DNA of 64,000 nucleotides, from the NCBI RefSeq assembly GCF_900112975.1, contig NZ_FONQ01000007.1, positions 62,001 through 126,000 of the forward strand, read 5' to 3'. The notes beneath the pieces are model-generated. The model saw nothing but the letters and a program-made list of their open reading frames with translations, was not told the DNA's origin and made no database searches. The translations under genes and the position numbers were made by a program. Below, piece by piece: positions 18,988-27,923 of this stretch; positions within the stretch are counted from its first letter, which is position 1; each line of letters opens with the position of its first letter. Origin of the DNA: Flavobacterium xueshanense. Lineage in GTDB: Bacteria; Bacteroidota; Bacteroidia; Flavobacteriales; Flavobacteriaceae.

Positions 18988-20409
18988 ATGAATTCCTCCC
19001 TGTTTTATAGTCTTTTACAAAAAAAGTTCCCTTTTCAACCCACGTATAAACAGGATATTTTTTTTCAAAAAATAGCAATTTTTTTAACCGAAACCGATAA
19101 TAGAACCATTTTTGTTTTAAAAGGATATGCGGGAACGGGAAAAACAACCGTGATTTCTACGATTGTAAATAGTTTATTGGACATCAATAAAAAATATGTT
19201 TTATTAGCGCCTACAGGTCGTGCAGCAAAAGTAATTGCTAATTATTCGAACAAGCCTGCTTTTACAATTCATAAAAAAATCTATTTTCCCAAGAAATCTT
19301 CCGGTGGTGGCGTTTCGTTTACATTGCAGCAAAACAAACATAAGAATACAATATTTATCGTCGACGAAGCATCTATGATTTCAGATACTAATTCGGATTC
19401 GAAGCTTTATGAAAACGGTTCTTTACTAGATGATTTGATTTCGTATGTGTATTCGGGAACTAATTGCAAAATGATTTTATTGGGAGATACCGCTCAATTG
19501 CCGCCGGTAAATTTGGATATTAGTCCCGCATTGGACATTCGTACTTTGGGAATGAATTATGATAAGGAAATTGAGCATATAGAGTTGGATGAAGTGATGC
19601 GTCAAGAAGAAAATTCCGGAATTTTGCATAATGCTACCGAGCTTCGGGAATTATTAAAAGATTCCTTCATAGATGAATTCAAATTTGATGTCAAGAAATT
19701 TAAAGATATTGTTCGATTGACCGATGGGTATGATATTCAGGATGCTATCAATTCCGCCTACAGCAATTATAGTATAGAAGATACGGCTTTTATTGTTCGT
19801 TCCAATAAAAGAGCGAATCAATATAATGAGCAAATCAGAACCAAAATCCTCGATAAAGAAAGCGAACTTTCCACAGGCGATTTCTTGATGGTGGTAAAGA
19901 ATAATTATTTCTGGTTGAAAGATTCTGATGAAGCCGGTTTTATTGCCAATGGTGATATTATTGAAATATTGGAAATTTTCAATATCAAAGAATTGTATGG
20001 CTTTAAGTTTGCCAAAGTAAAAATACGAATGATTGATTACCCTAATCAGATTCCATTTGAAACAGTATTATTATTGGATACCATAAAAAGCGAATCTCCA
20101 TCGTTGACCTATGAAGAATCAAACAGATTGTATCAGGAGGTCTTAAAAGATTATGAAGGCGAAACCAAATATAATCAGTTCCAAAAAGTAAAAGCCAACG
20201 AATATTTCAATGGCCTGCAAGTGAAATTCTCGTATGCAATTACGTGTCATAAATCACAAGGCGGTCAATGGAATACAGTTTTTATTGAACAACCTTATTT
20301 GCCCGATGGAATCAATAGAGATTATATTCGGTGGTTGTATACCGCAATGACCCGAGCCAAAAATAAATTATATTTGATCGGTTTTAAGGATGAGAATTTT
20401 GTCGAGTAA
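18988..20409 (+). CDS. RecD-like ATP-dependent DNA helicase
   Basis: Superfamily 1 helicase of 473 residues. Walker A is GYAGTGKTT (46-54), motif II VDEASMIS, motif III LLGDTAQLPPV, and the C-terminal UvrD-like motifs are CHKSQGGQW and YTAMTRAKNKLYL. It lacks the N-terminal domain of true RecD and matches the short RecD/Pif1-like helicases common in Bacteroidota, probably acting in DNA repair or recombination. The gene ends intact, but a transposase fragment begins immediately after its stop codon, marking the left edge of an accessory block. Confidence 0.85.
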   Translation: MNSSLFYSLLQKKFPFQPTYKQDIFFQKIAIFLTETDNRTIFVLKGYAGTGKTTVISTIVNSLLDINKKYVLLAPTGRAAKVIANYSNKPAFTIHKKIYFPKKSSGGGVSFTLQQNKHKNTIFIVDEASMISDTNSDSKLYENGSLLDDLISYVYSGTNCKMILLGDTAQLPPVNLDISPALDIRTLGMNYDKEIEHIELDEVMRQEENSGILHNATELRELLKDSFIDEFKFDVKKFKDIVRLTDGYDIQDAINSAYSNYSIEDTAFIVRSNKRANQYNEQIRTKILDKESELSTGDFLMVVKNNYFWLKDSDEAGFIANGDIIEILEIFNIKELYGFKFAKVKIRMIDYPNQIPFETVLLLDTIKSESPSLTYEESNRLYQEVLKDYEGETKYNQFQKVKANEYFNGLQVKFSYAITCHKSQGGQWNTVFIEQPYLPDGINRDYIRWLYTAMTRAKNKLYLIGFKDENFVE

Positions 20410-20817
20410 AATAAAATTCCTTTTCCCGAAGAGATACAAATTACCCTCGCATCTTTCAATGATTTAACTGTATTGATAGAAATATGGTCAACTTAAGAAA
20501 ACAGATTCTTTTTTGATGATAAAATTTATCAAAACAAAGCGTTTTTCTCTCATTTTGAGAAAGAAAAAAACTCTGTAATGATGACTCCTGTTAAAGCAGT
20601 TAAAGGAGAATGTCAAGAAATTAAAAACAGAAATAAAGCTCCAAACGACTTGTATTGGACAGCAGTGTCGAGAATTAGACAGCCTATAGAATCTCTTTTT
20701 AATTGGTTGATTGAAAAAACAAATATTCAAAGAGCATGTAAAGTCAGATCCACTAAAGGATTGTTACGACATCTGTTTGGCAAGATTGCAACTGCCTTTA
20801 CAAACTTAATATTTTAA
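20410..20817 (+). pseudogene. Transposase remnant, C-terminal half
   Basis: In one frame the DNA reads IPFPEEIQITLASFNDLT, then an in-frame TAA (20494-20496), then ENRFFFDDKIYQNKAFFSHF and on to RQPIESLFNWLIEKTNIQRA and KVRSTKGLLRHLFGKIA before a natural stop. This is the C-terminal half of a DDE-type transposase, with the catalytic Glu in RQPIESLF. The N-terminal half is missing and the TAA is a nonsense mutation. No terminal repeats were found. It starts at the base after the helicase stop codon, so the element probably inserted or was deleted down to that point. Confidence 0.75.
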
Positions 20818-20899
20818 ACCTTTATTCACGTAATTAAGTTAATTACAAATATATTGGTTAGCTAAATGTGCAGTTTTTGTTTGCATTTCCAAATTATCT

Positions 20900-21613
20900 T
20901 TATCTATTTATTGCAGCCTGATCAGTCAAGAATAACAATTTTCCGTCGAAGGGTTTAATGAGTTGCGTAGGGTATTTTTCGGGATTATAATCGCCATATA
21001 AAACTTCGTTTAATGCATGCGCTTTACTTTCTCCAAAAGTTATTACCACAATTTCCTTCGCTCTATTAATAAAAGGCGCTGTTAGGGTTATTCGATACAT
21101 ACTTTGTGACTCAAGATAATAGGCCGATACCCATTTATTATTTTCATGCAATACGGCTTCACCTGGAAAAAGTGAAGCGGTATGGCCATCATCGCCCATT
21201 CCTAATAAAATCATGTCAAATTGTCCATGCTCTCCTGTAAGACTTTTGATCAATTTTTCATATTCGAAAGCATATTCCTCCGGTGAAAAACCTTCCTTAT
21301 ACATTGGAAATAGGTTGCTTTTTGGTATGCCAACATGATTTAACAGGTAGTCGGATGACATTTTCGCGTTGCTGCGTTCATCATCAAGCGGCACCCAGCG
21401 TTCGTCACCCCAAAAAATAAAAACATTTTCCCAATCTATTTTGGCCTTGTACTGGGGTGTTGCTAAAAGCTTGTAGATCGATACAGGAGATGAACCGCCG
21501 GTAAGCGCTACCAAAAAGCGGCCCCGTTTCTGTATTGCATTTTTTGCCGCAGCTACAAATATATTGGCTGCGTAAGGTGTTATTTCTTCTTTACTACTAA
21601 AAATACTTACCAT
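20900..21613 (-). CDS. pgl: 6-phosphogluconolactonase
   Basis: Hydrolyses 6-phosphogluconolactone to 6-phosphogluconate. DevB/Pgl-type: LTGGSSP (substrate phosphate loop, about 39-45), FWGDERWVPLDDERSN and GMGDDGHTASLFPG are all present in 237 residues, the usual size. It is the last gene of the hxlB-hxlA-gnd-zwf-pgl run; its start overlaps the end of zwf by 17 bases, so they are certainly co-transcribed. A transposase remnant lies just downstream. Confidence 0.93.
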   Translation of the reverse strand: MVSIFSSKEEITPYAANIFVAAAKNAIQKRGRFLVALTGGSSPVSIYKLLATPQYKAKIDWENVFIFWGDERWVPLDDERSNAKMSSDYLLNHVGIPKSNLFPMYKEGFSPEEYAFEYEKLIKSLTGEHGQFDMILLGMGDDGHTASLFPGEAVLHENNKWVSAYYLESQSMYRITLTAPFINRAKEIVVITFGESKAHALNEVLYGDYNPEKYPTQLIKPFDGKLLFLTDQAAINR

Positions 21614-23141
21614 CTGCTACTTCTTTTTCTTCTAATTCTACGTCATTTAGTGAGTTTGATGCCCATTCATGTCCCTGGCGGGCAAGTAATTTATTTGCTT
21701 CTTCAGGACCCCAGCCCCCGGCTTCATATTTATACAAACTTGAAAACTTATCGTTTTCCCAAGCTTCCTGAATGGTTGTTACTACATCCCATGCTTCTTC
21801 AACCTGATCTGAACGCATGAATAAAGTTGGGTCTCCCAGCAAAGCATCCAATACTAATGTTTCATAAGCTTCAGGTGATTGAGTGGAACATGAAAAATAA
21901 TCAAAAACCATCTCTGCAGGTTTTAACGAAAGTGACAGGCCAGGTTTTTTTGTCATAAACTGCAGCCTAATATCCATTGCAGGTTGAATATTTATAATTA
22001 AACGGTTTGGCATCATACCTTCTTTACCAAAAGAAAAAGTAGAATGGGGTACAGGCTTAAATTGTATAACGATCGAAGATTGTTTTTCCTTCATTCTTTT
22101 GCCTGTTCGAACGTAAAAAGGAACACCTTGCCAACGCCAGTTGTCAAGATAAAATTTCATGGCTACAAATGTTTCTGTGTTAGAATTGGCTACAACTCCC
22201 TTTTCTTGCAAATATCCGGATACTGGTTTTCCTTTTATTGATGCTTTATCATATTGACCTCTTACTGTGTAATGTTTTACTTCTTCGGGAGTTATACGTC
22301 GTATCGCTTTTAAAACGTCAGCTTTACGGTTTCTGATTTCATCTGCTTGCAATGATGTGGGAGCTTCCATCGCTACCATTGTTAAAATTTGCATTAGGTG
22401 ATTTTGTATCATATCGCGAAGTGCACCGGCATCTTCATAAAACCCGCCACGATCTTCAACACCAACTTCTTCTGCAACAGTAATTTGGACAGAATCAATA
22501 AAGTTTCGGTTCCAAAGAGGCTCAAACATCGAGTTTCCAAAGCGGAAAGCTAAGATATTTTGCACTGTTTCTTTGCCCAAATAATGGTCTATTCGGTATA
22601 TCTGTTCTTCTTTAAAAGTTTGTGACAGTAGCTCATTTAGCAGCATTGCAGAACTTTTATTGTATCCAAAAGGTTTTTCAATAATAATACGGTCCTGTGC
22701 AGGATTAGCAGCAAGATCCATTTTCTTTATATTGTTTGTGATTGTTTCAATGAAAGATGGCGCTATTGACAAGTAAAAAAGTCTGTTGGCACGCTCCCCA
22801 AAAGACAAATCTATAGCGTCCAACTTTTGTTTCATTATTTGATATGATTCTTCGTGATCTATATCATTTTGCAAATAATTGATATGAGAAGCAAATTGTT
22901 GGTAGGCTTCTGTTGAAGCTATTTTATTTCTGGAAAACGCTATCAGGTTCTCGCTTACATGGTTTCTATATAATGCATCGCTTCTCTCTGCTCTTCCTAG
23001 CGCTAAAATTTTAAACTTTTCCGGCATGCGACCATCAAGGTAAAGATTATAAAAAGCCGGAAAAAGCTTTCTTTTTGCTAAGTCGCCCGTTGCCCCAAAA
23101 ACAACAATGATGGTGGGCTTTATAGTATTGACATTATTCAT
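21597..23141 (-). CDS. zwf: Glucose-6-phosphate 1-dehydrogenase
   Basis: Oxidises glucose 6-phosphate to 6-phosphogluconolactone with NAD(P)+. The Rossmann loop VFGATGDLAKRKLFPA (about 14-29), the active-site block RIDHYLGKETVQN with the catalytic His region, and the conserved EKPFGYN are all visible. 514 residues is normal. In a dissimilatory RuMP cycle this enzyme receives glucose 6-phosphate made from the fructose 6-phosphate produced by HxlB. It sits 17 bases after gnd and overlaps pgl. Confidence 0.96.
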   Translation of the reverse strand: MNNVNTIKPTIIVVFGATGDLAKRKLFPAFYNLYLDGRMPEKFKILALGRAERSDALYRNHVSENLIAFSRNKIASTEAYQQFASHINYLQNDIDHEESYQIMKQKLDAIDLSFGERANRLFYLSIAPSFIETITNNIKKMDLAANPAQDRIIIEKPFGYNKSSAMLLNELLSQTFKEEQIYRIDHYLGKETVQNILAFRFGNSMFEPLWNRNFIDSVQITVAEEVGVEDRGGFYEDAGALRDMIQNHLMQILTMVAMEAPTSLQADEIRNRKADVLKAIRRITPEEVKHYTVRGQYDKASIKGKPVSGYLQEKGVVANSNTETFVAMKFYLDNWRWQGVPFYVRTGKRMKEKQSSIVIQFKPVPHSTFSFGKEGMMPNRLIINIQPAMDIRLQFMTKKPGLSLSLKPAEMVFDYFSCSTQSPEAYETLVLDALLGDPTLFMRSDQVEEAWDVVTTIQEAWENDKFSSLYKYEAGGWGPEEANKLLARQGHEWASNSLNDVELEEKEVADGKYF

Positions 23142-23158
23142 TTTGTTCCATTTAAAAT

Positions 23159-24565
23159 TTAGTCATTCCACTCTGTGTGAAATATACCGTTCGTATCAAT
23201 ACGTTCATAAGTATGTGCCCCGAAGTAGTCACGCTGCGCCTGTATAAGGCTGGTAGGAAGTTTTTCGGATCGGTAAGCATCAAAATAAGCTAAGGAATTC
23301 ATTAAACCAGCAATGGGTATCCCCTTTTGAACTGCGAATTGTACCGTAGACCTAATACTGGATTGATTCTCGTTTATGGCCTTCGCGATAGTATCATCGA
23401 GCAGTATGTTTTTTAGTTCACCATTTTTGGCGTAAGCCTGGCGGAAATCCTCAAGCACTACAGAGCGAATAATACATCCACCGCGCCAAATCTTAGCGAT
23501 GGTCTCAAGGTTCAGGTCATAATTATACTCTTGTGAAGCTTTAGTTAATAATGCTAATCCTTGTGCATAGGTTATTAATATAGAAAAATGTAGAGCTCCT
23601 TTTAGTGCTTCTATAGCCGAAGGCAGATCAGTGTTACCTTGTTCTGCATTCCAAACTAATTTCGCGGAAGCCTCAATTCTTTCCGGTTTGTTTTTCGACA
23701 TATTACGCATTGCAACCGCAGCGTCTATGGTGGGCAACGGTACTTCTAAGTCCATCCCATTTTGAGAAGTCCATTTTCCGGTTCCTTTAGATTTTGCCCA
23801 ATCCGATATTACATTTATAAGCTTTTGGCCGTCGGTATCTGTTTTCTTTAAAATATGGCCTATAATTTCAATCAAGTAGGATTGAAGTTCGGTGTCATTC
23901 CAGTCTTCAAATACTTTTTGAATTGTAGAATCGTCTAATCCGTAGCCGCGTTTCATAAGATCGTAAACCTCTGAAATAAGCTGCATAATACCGTATTCAA
24001 TTCCGTTATGAGCCATTTTTACGTAGTTACCCGCAGATCCGTTGCCTAAATATTCTACGCACGGTTCGCCATCCACTTTAGCTGCTATCGATTCAAAAAT
24101 AGGTCTTAGTCTTTCATAGGCTTCTTTATTACCGCCGGGCATAAGGCTCGGGCCAAATCGCGCTCCTTTTTCACCACCGGAGATACCCATTCCAAAAAAG
24201 TGAATTCCTTTGGCTGATAATTCTGTAAATCTACGGTCGGTATCCGTAAAATAGGTATTTCCACCATCGATAATAATGTCTCCTTTATCTAGGTGGGGCA
24301 ATAGGCTTTGAATGACAGTATCTACAGGCTTTCCTGCAGGTACTAATATCATAATAGCTCTTGGTTGTTTAAGAAGTTCTAAAAACTCTTTTACTTCTGT
24401 TGTGGCTTTAATTTGGTGTTGGGGATTAGCTTCCTGTGTTAGGGATAACACTTTTTCCGTATCCAAATCCAAGCCTGCCACAGCATGTTTTTGGTCGGCC
24501 ATATTTAACAGCAGATTACGACCCATGACCCCTAGACCAACTATACCAAAATCGAATGTTTTCAT
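23159..24565 (-). CDS. gnd: 6-phosphogluconate dehydrogenase, decarboxylating
   Basis: Oxidatively decarboxylates 6-phosphogluconate to ribulose 5-phosphate and CO2. Dinucleotide-binding GLGVMGRNLLLNMAD (10-24), substrate-binding GGEKGARFGPSLMPGG and KMAHNGIEYG with the catalytic Lys, and the long-form C-terminus (FGAHTYERI) are present. At 468 residues it is the dimeric 6PGDH class. In the RuMP cycle it releases the formaldehyde carbon as CO2 and regenerates the acceptor for HxlA. An intrinsic terminator lies between hxlA and this gene, so it may be expressed by read-through or separately. Confidence 0.96.
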   Translation of the reverse strand: MKTFDFGIVGLGVMGRNLLLNMADQKHAVAGLDLDTEKVLSLTQEANPQHQIKATTEVKEFLELLKQPRAIMILVPAGKPVDTVIQSLLPHLDKGDIIIDGGNTYFTDTDRRFTELSAKGIHFFGMGISGGEKGARFGPSLMPGGNKEAYERLRPIFESIAAKVDGEPCVEYLGNGSAGNYVKMAHNGIEYGIMQLISEVYDLMKRGYGLDDSTIQKVFEDWNDTELQSYLIEIIGHILKKTDTDGQKLINVISDWAKSKGTGKWTSQNGMDLEVPLPTIDAAVAMRNMSKNKPERIEASAKLVWNAEQGNTDLPSAIEALKGALHFSILITYAQGLALLTKASQEYNYDLNLETIAKIWRGGCIIRSVVLEDFRQAYAKNGELKNILLDDTIAKAINENQSSIRSTVQFAVQKGIPIAGLMNSLAYFDAYRSEKLPTSLIQAQRDYFGAHTYERIDTNGIFHTEWND

Positions 24566-24590
24566 AACTAGTATCTAAATTTATTATTGC

Positions 24591-24628
24591 AAAAAAAGGC
24601 TGGAATTTATAAATAAATCCCAGCCTTC
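24591..24628 (-). terminator. Intrinsic terminator between hxlA and gnd
   Basis: On the minus strand AAGGCTGGGATTT and AATTCCAGCCTT form a stem of about 12 pairs followed by seven or more T. It lies directly after hxlA but inside the cluster, so it could cap an hxlBA transcript or act as a partial attenuator that sets the HxlBA to Gnd-Zwf-Pgl ratio. Confidence 0.75.
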
Positions 24629-24637
24629 ATCCATTAA

Positions 24638-25279
24638 TTACGCTACAGTTACACTGTTTATAGCATCTTTTAATGCTTTAGCAGCAGCAGCTGGGTCTTC
24701 AGCACCATAAATGGCACCCCCTGCAACAGCTACATCAGCACCAGCAGCTACAACATCTTTGATTGTATCGATGTTTACGCCACCTGCAACAGAAAAGGGA
24801 ACTTTTGCTAGTCTTCCTTCACTGATTAGTGTTTGTACAGAGTATCCAGCTAATGTTTGTTCGTCAAGACCAGCATGTAACTCTACAAAAGCAACTCCAA
24901 ATGCAGTTACTTCTTGAGCTCTTTCTACTCTGTTTTTAACTCCAATAGTATCAACTACTACCTTTTTACCGTGTTTTTTCGCAGCTTCTACAGCTCCTTG
25001 TATGGTAGCATTATCTACAGCACCCATAACTGTTACTAAATCTGCACCTGCTAAAAATGCGATCTCAGCTTCTAGGAAACCAGTATCTGCGATTTTCATG
25101 TCTGCAAAAATTAATTTGTCAGGAAAAGCTGTTTTCATTGCAGTAACAACTTTTAGACCTTCCGATTTAATTAGCGGTGTACCTAATTCTATAATATCTA
25201 CGTAAGGTGCTACTTTGTGTGCCAATTCTAATGCTGCTTCTGTAGTAAGTAAATCAATTGCGACTTGTAATTTTGTCAT
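24638..25279 (-). CDS. hxlA: 3-hexulose-6-phosphate synthase
   Basis: Condenses formaldehyde with D-ribulose 5-phosphate to D-arabino-3-hexulose 6-phosphate, the entry reaction of the RuMP pathway. It is a TIM barrel of the orotidine-monophosphate-decarboxylase superfamily: AIDLL (7-11), the hallmark DxKxxD in FADMKIADTG, VELHAGLDEQT and the phosphate-binding end SVAGGVN and AVAGGAIYGAEDP. 213 residues is the standalone enzyme length. The paralogue keto-gulonate-6-phosphate decarboxylase is excluded mainly by the adjacent hxlB and by the sequence pattern, not by experiment. Its upstream neighbour hxlB is 40 bases away. Confidence 0.9.
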   Translation of the reverse strand: MTKLQVAIDLLTTEAALELAHKVAPYVDIIELGTPLIKSEGLKVVTAMKTAFPDKLIFADMKIADTGFLEAEIAFLAGADLVTVMGAVDNATIQGAVEAAKKHGKKVVVDTIGVKNRVERAQEVTAFGVAFVELHAGLDEQTLAGYSVQTLISEGRLAKVPFSVAGGVNIDTIKDVVAAGADVAVAGGAIYGAEDPAAAAKALKDAINSVTVA

Positions 25280-25319
25280 GTCTAAATTTATAAAAAAAAT
25301 TAATAATATAAAAAAATCG

Positions 25320-25886
25320 TTATTCCAGGTTAGCGTGTTTGGGCCATAGCGCTTCTTTAGTCAAACCTGATTCTTGCCATAAGGTCATAAAAACACCTTC
25401 CAAGATAAATAATGTAAATTGTTCAAAAAGGCTGCCTGCATATTGCTTAGAAACGGAAACACCGAAGTCTGTTTTTGTTGCTGCGTTTATTAGTATGATA
25501 CTGTCTGCCAATTTTGCTAATTTACTTTCTGCAGCAGCAGTAATAGCAATAACTTTAGCTTGTTGACTTTTAGCTTTCTCAGCCGATGAAAGTACTGAAG
25601 AAGTAGTTCCAGAACCCGATGCAAGAAGTAACAAATCTCCTTTCAGAATAGCAGGTGTATTCGTTTCTCCAACAATGAATACAGTATACCCTAAATGCAT
25701 AAACCGCATGGCCGCCATTTTTAATGCAAGTCCGCTCCTCCCAGCAGCCATAACAAAAATTCGTTTGGCTACTTTTATTTCGTGAACCAAAACCTTTAGC
25801 TGTTGAGGATTCACCTGATTTGCTAATTGTATATTTTCCTCTAGAATAGCAAGCAAATTATTGTTTGTCAAGGTATTTGTGTTCAT
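25320..25886 (-). CDS. hxlB: 6-phospho-3-hexuloisomerase
   Basis: Isomerises 3-hexulose 6-phosphate to fructose 6-phosphate, completing formaldehyde fixation. It is a SIS-domain protein of 188 residues, with AAGRSGLALKMAAMRFMHLG (about 47-66) and LLLASGSGTTSSVL as the sugar-phosphate loops. It is the first gene of the cluster; about 37 bases upstream of its ATG is a candidate promoter with direct repeats suited to the adjacent AraC regulator. The function is well supported by pairing with hxlA. Confidence 0.9.
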   Translation of the reverse strand: MNTNTLTNNNLLAILEENIQLANQVNPQQLKVLVHEIKVAKRIFVMAAGRSGLALKMAAMRFMHLGYTVFIVGETNTPAILKGDLLLLASGSGTTSSVLSSAEKAKSQQAKVIAITAAAESKLAKLADSIILINAATKTDFGVSVSKQYAGSLFEQFTLFILEGVFMTLWQESGLTKEALWPKHANLE

Positions 25887-25929
25887 ATTGTTTTATTTTT
25901 AAATAAGGCCGTCCGCTCATTATATCAGT

Positions 25930-25970
25930 CAAATTATTACAGCATTAAGAGTGGGTAATTTTGAGTGGTA
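25930..25970 (-). promoter_or_regulatory. Predicted promoter and AraC operator of hxl cluster
   Basis: Reading toward hxlB (minus strand), a -7-like TAATTTG lies at 25930-25936. Just upstream, where a -33 box would sit, are two direct repeats (plus-strand GAGTGGGTA at 25949-25957 and GAGTGGTA at 25963-25970) spaced 14 bases start to start. AraC-family activators commonly bind such direct repeats next to weak promoters. The link to the regulator encoded at 26153-27040 is inferred from position. Confidence 0.45.
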
Positions 25971-26056
25971 TTTTTTGCAGTAACTATTTAGTACAGGATA
26001 CAATTATGTTTTTGATTCCCATGTGTAAAATCAAACGAAATAATTATCCTACTATC

Positions 26057-26104
26057 GCTATTTTGAAATAGCAGTTTGTATATATTTGATTAGTAATAAT
26101 TACT
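26057..26104. promoter_or_regulatory. Two palindromes upstream of the hxl cluster
   Basis: GCTATTTTGAAATAGC (26057-26072) has 7-base arms around TG, and AGTAATAATTACT (26092-26104) has 6-base arms around A. Both lie in the 266-base gap between the AraC regulator and hxlB. They may be additional operators or the ends of transcripts; no U-run follows on the strand expected for a terminator. Confidence 0.35.
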
Positions 26105-26152
26105 GATGCAAAGATATATCTGAAGGGAGGGAGGAATGTTATATAAACAAGA

Positions 26153-27040
26153 CTATGCGGTATAAATTTGCGCCAATCCGTTTTGAAGGTCGGTTGGAGT
26201 TTCTTTTAATTTTGCTTTTACAAATTTATTAAGTGCAGATGGGGAACTAAACCCAAGATCAAATGCGATTTCTTTGTGAGAGTGATCAGAAAACAATAAT
26301 TGTCTTTTAATTTCAATAATAATGCGGTTATGAATTGCATTTATTGCGGTTTCTCCAGAATATTTTTTAGTTAGAGCATTGAGCTTTTTAGTGCTAATAA
26401 AAAGTTTTAATGCATAATATTGCACGCTGCGCTCACTTTTATATTGATGGTTTAAAAGTTTTTTAAAAGCAATATAAATATTTTGATTTTTTCCTTGCGT
26501 GTCGTGATGCAAAACAGGATGTTGGCCGTGTATTGATTCTATAAGTCCTAAAAGAAAAATTTTGATGTAAAAACGAGCCTGTTCTTTTTTAACAAGGCTT
26601 GGGGCGTTATAAATATCTTGTATGTTCTTTATAATTGGGAGGACTTTTTTTAATTCTGGTCCAGAAAGTGCAGTGTTATTAAGGTGTACCGATAGATTAA
26701 CATTATAAGCACTGAGTTCATTTTTCAATATATCCGAACAAAACAATACTTCTTCAAATAATATAATTTTGCCAACCAAATCATTACTCAGATTTGAAAA
26801 AAAATGGATTTGATCCGGAAATATAATAGAGATATTTCCTGATTTCAATAAATATATTTTATCTTCAATGTGTACTTTAATATTTCCAGACTCAACTAAA
26901 ATAATACAAAAATGATCTTTTTTATGTGGTTGAAAATAATCTTGAATACTTGCTGTCTCGAGGTCAAAAACCCGAAACGACAAATTTTTATCATCCATTT
27001 TCTGAATGTTTTTCTTGATCTCAAACCTTTTTAAGTACAT
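26153..27040 (-). CDS. AraC family transcriptional regulator
   Basis: 295-residue regulator with an N-terminal cupin-like sensing domain (about 20-110: HFCIILVESGNIKVHIED and SGNISIIFPDQIHFFSN) and a C-terminal AraC helix-turn-helix pair (about 190-290), whose second helix region reads HKEIAFDLGFSSPSALNKFVK. It lies upstream of and co-oriented with the hxl cluster, so it is the likely activator of the formaldehyde-assimilation and pentose-phosphate genes. The effector is not known; a formaldehyde adduct or a sugar phosphate would be reasonable guesses. A TATCTTTG-type -7 box lies at 27252-27259. Confidence 0.88.
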   Translation of the reverse strand: MYLKRFEIKKNIQKMDDKNLSFRVFDLETASIQDYFQPHKKDHFCIILVESGNIKVHIEDKIYLLKSGNISIIFPDQIHFFSNLSNDLVGKIILFEEVLFCSDILKNELSAYNVNLSVHLNNTALSGPELKKVLPIIKNIQDIYNAPSLVKKEQARFYIKIFLLGLIESIHGQHPVLHHDTQGKNQNIYIAFKKLLNHQYKSERSVQYYALKLFISTKKLNALTKKYSGETAINAIHNRIIIEIKRQLLFSDHSHKEIAFDLGFSSPSALNKFVKAKLKETPTDLQNGLAQIYTA

Positions 27041-27923
27041 AGGATTTTTTTTATATCAGTGCTCAGCGCGATCAAATCAGCAACTCAAATCAATCAAGTT
27101 CACTAGGATATCATGTGCAGTGATACTCGCAATGATAATTTATTAAATTCAAAAAAATATTTTTCTGCTCGCATTTCGTTACCATATTTATAGTCAAAGT
27201 ATAATATCAGATAAACGAAGTAGCAATAAATTTACGTAAAACAGTAATTTACAAAGATACACTTTTCTTAATTTTAAGAGAATAATTAAGCCTAAAATTA
27301 GGCTCAAACTGGATTTATTACTGTTCTTACGTCAGTAACAAGGAATTTTATTTTACACTTTGATTGGAAAAATAAGTAAATTGACCACTCGATTCCAATG
27401 CAAATGGACCACCAGTTATCGGATAAATGTATTGGGTTATTTTATATCCTTAAAACAAAAAATAATAACTAAGAAATAGAAAGAAAGAGGTAAAAAGTGA
27501 ACTAAGAACAAGTATATTGATAAAAAATAAATTCAATTTAATTGTATCCTACTTTTGTTTTTTAAGGTTTTAAAAAAATAGTAAAAAAGTTAAATTTAAC
27601 TAAAATAAATCTTGATTTTTAATAACTTAAGCGATTGAAAAGAACTTATTTCAGCAGTTTTTTATTTCATTTTTTAGTTTCAAAAACGCTTCAAATTTTT
27701 TTTTTAGGGTATAATTGAATCAGGAATTCCTTAATAATAGGTTTTTTTTGAAAGAAAACCACATTTGGTTACCTACAAACCCGGGCAATATAGAGATCGT
27801 CAATTGTGTTTGAAACAATAAATACTTTAGATTTATTGGTCCTAAAAATAGTTAAAACTATACACTTTAATGCATTTTGCTTTTAGCTTCTAAAAATGTA
27901 CATAGTAAGATATGGATTTTTAA
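27041..27923. other. Gene-free AT-rich region with element debris
   Basis: About 880 bases without a supported gene. It holds a candidate -7 box for the AraC gene (CAAAGATA, 27252-27259, minus) and a 16-base palindrome AGCCTAAAATTAGGCT (27289-27304). Near 27387-27413 there is a pair of similar blocks (TGACCACTC and GGACCACCA around ATTCCAATGCAAA) that resembles an insertion-sequence end. A possible left-end hairpin of the IS200-like remnant is CAATAAAT (27816-27823) with ATTTATTG (27831-27838). Confidence 0.45.
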
